Below are positions 15,456 through 16,585 of a DNA stretch of 16,585 nucleotides, in pieces. The notes beneath the pieces are model-generated. The model saw nothing but the letters and a program-made list of their open reading frames with translations. It was not told the DNA's origin and did not search any database. Within the stretch, counting starts at the first letter, position 1; every line of letters starts with the position of its first letter. Source of the DNA: Magnetococcales bacterium (GTDB lineage: Bacteria; Pseudomonadota; Magnetococcia; Magnetococcales; DC0425bin3); the NCBI GenBank assembly GCA_015229045.1, contig JADGCJ010000068.1, forward strand, positions 1-16,585, read 5' to 3'. The position numbers and the translations under genes are program-made.

Positions 15456-15483
15456 TTCAGACTCCCCAAACCACTTTTAAAAT
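15456..15483 (+). promoter_or_regulatory. Candidate promoter for galE
   Basis: TTCAGA (15456-15461, 4/6) and TAAAAT (15478-15483, 5/6) are 16 bases apart at the edge of a sharp AT-rich tract, which would give a leader of roughly 20-25 bases before the galE ATG. Confidence 0.35.
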
Positions 15484-15512
15484 ATAAAAAAACCATAGTG
15501 GGATTTGTCGTC

Positions 15513-16499
15513 ATGTCGGTCATTCTGGTCGTGGGTGGTGCAGGGTATATCGGCAGCCATGTGTGCAAGGAGTTGTCGCGACGCGGCCATCTTCCGGTCA
15601 CTTATGACAGCCTGATCACCGGGCATCGGCACCTGGTGCGTTGGGGGCCTCTCGAAGCGGGTGATCTGGCCGACCGGGCGACCCTGACCAGGGTCTTGAC
15701 GGTTTATCGTCCCGAGGCGGTCCTCCATTTTGCCGCCTTCACCTCCGTCGGCGACTCTGTGATCGATCCGGGCCGATTTTATCGCAACAATGTGGCAGGA
15801 TCGCTCTCCCTGCTGGAGGCGTTGCGGGATCATGACATTGACAGGGTTGTTTTTTCCAGCTCCTGCTCGGTCTATGGCCAGCCCCGGCAACTGCCTCTGG
15901 TCGAAGATCATCCTTGTATTCCCACCAATCCCTATGGCTTCACCAAACATTGTGTCGAGCGCATGTTGGCCGACTTTGGTCAGGCGCATGGTATGCGTTC
16001 GATTGCCTTGCGTTATTTCAATGCCGCCGGCGCCGATCCCGATGGCGAAACCGGGGAAGATCACCTCCCCGAGACCCATCTGATTCCGCTGGCCCTGGCT
16101 GCCGTTGCCGGTCGTGGCCCCCCTCTGACCATTTTGGGCACCGATTATGCCACGCCGGACGGTTCGTGCATTCGCGACTATGTCCATGTCACCGATCTGG
16201 CTGTGGCCCATGTCCAGGCTTTGGAGGCCCTGGATCGACTTTCCAAACGGGAGGTTAGCCATGCCTTCAATCTGGGTGCGGGCGAGGGTTATTCGGTCTT
16301 GCAGGTGTTGGCCATGGTCGAAAAGGTCACCGGGCGTATGGTTCCGGTGGTGGTGGGTCCGCGTCGTCCTGGGGATGAGCCTTTGCTGGTGGGGGATTGT
16401 GGCCGTGCCTTGCGGGAGCTGGGTTGGCAACCCAGGTTCAGTTCTTTGGAGACTATTGTCGAGACGGCCTGGCGTTGGCTGAAAGAGTCACGGTTTTGA
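15513..16499 (+). CDS. galE: UDP-glucose 4-epimerase
   Basis: This 328-residue short-chain dehydrogenase/reductase-type epimerase interconverts UDP-glucose and UDP-galactose using bound NAD, feeding exopolysaccharide or lipopolysaccharide sugars. It shows the Rossmann GGAGYIGS (8-15), VLHFAAFTSVGDSV, the catalytic Ser/Thr region VVFSSSCSVYG, and YGFTK with Tyr141 and Lys145. LRYFNAAGADPDGETGEDH, the substrate-loop CIRDYVHVTDLA, FNLGAGEGYSVLQV and RRPGDEPLLVGD complete the family layout. Full length. The ATG at 15513 begins directly before the first strand; GTG 15498 is an in-frame alternative. No glycan gene cluster is visible before the window ends. Confidence 0.96.
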   Translation: MSVILVVGGAGYIGSHVCKELSRRGHLPVTYDSLITGHRHLVRWGPLEAGDLADRATLTRVLTVYRPEAVLHFAAFTSVGDSVIDPGRFYRNNVAGSLSLLEALRDHDIDRVVFSSSCSVYGQPRQLPLVEDHPCIPTNPYGFTKHCVERMLADFGQAHGMRSIALRYFNAAGADPDGETGEDHLPETHLIPLALAAVAGRGPPLTILGTDYATPDGSCIRDYVHVTDLAVAHVQALEALDRLSKREVSHAFNLGAGEGYSVLQVLAMVEKVTGRMVPVVVGPRRPGDEPLLVGDCGRALRELGWQPRFSSLETIVETAWRWLKESRF

Positions 16500-16585
16500 T
16501 AAAATTTTTTTATTAAATAGAATCCATTCCGGGATGCGTAGTTTTTTAACTATTGAAAGACTGGGATGGTCCAGGAAGGGCTGTG
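16500..16585. other. AT-rich intergenic end of window
   Basis: The base composition changes abruptly after galE. Two weak AT stems are possible: TAAAA/TTTTA at 16500-16512 and TAGTT-TTTT-AACTA at 16539-16552. Neither is a convincing terminator, and no ORF is visible before the window ends. Confidence 0.4.

Noticed and set aside
1..16585. CRISPR arrays, tRNA/rRNA genes, integrase or transposase genes
   Set aside because: No regularly spaced repeats, no recognisable RNA gene, and no integrase or transposase motif was seen on either strand.

Overview
The window comes from a GC-rich, Gram-negative bacterial chromosome, most likely a proteobacterium. It has a predicted outer-membrane BON lipoprotein, an AsmA-type envelope protein, DksA, and dense gene packing with ATGA start/stop overlaps. 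Some gene types (separate PurL/PurQ of intermediate size, long CbiX with Fe-S motif and His tail, bacteriohemerythrin) would fit a redox-versatile aquatic or sediment organism. The sequence alone does not fix the genus. No rRNA, tRNA, CRISPR, phage or transposase gene was found.

Layout. Positions 1-2363 (minus) hold gatB, followed in the same direction by an AsmA-family gene cut by the left edge. Positions 2476-2600 are the first copy of a 125-bp repeat with inverted ends, abutting a C_GCAxxG_C_C redox-type gene (2618-3091, plus). Next come an MNT nucleotidyltransferase/HEPN pair (3266-4007), malonyl-CoA decarboxylase (4099-5481) and a small minus-strand ORF (5494-5724). An apparent plus-strand operon follows: DedA membrane protein, four-BON-domain lipoprotein, and GlcD-type FAD oxidase (5914-9069). 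Then come dksA with its own strong-looking promoter and a structured leader (9085-9700), an orphan HicA-like gene (9772-10074) and the second repeat copy (10074-10198). On the minus strand lie purL-purQ (10236-13705) and bacteriohemerythrin (13856-14251). The right end carries cbiX (14481-15338) and galE (15513-16499), both plus.

How the genes relate. Most are housekeeping: Gln-tRNA/Asn-tRNA amidation, purine synthesis, stringent-response transcription control, tetrapyrrole metallation, UDP-galactose metabolism and malonyl-CoA turnover. Accessory content is limited to the MNT/HEPN and HicA toxin-antitoxin-like genes and the two repeat copies. I see no convincing large undescribed system. The best leads are the 125-bp repeat family, the dksA leader structure, the HEPN protein without the usual RNase motif, and the four-BON lipoprotein operon.
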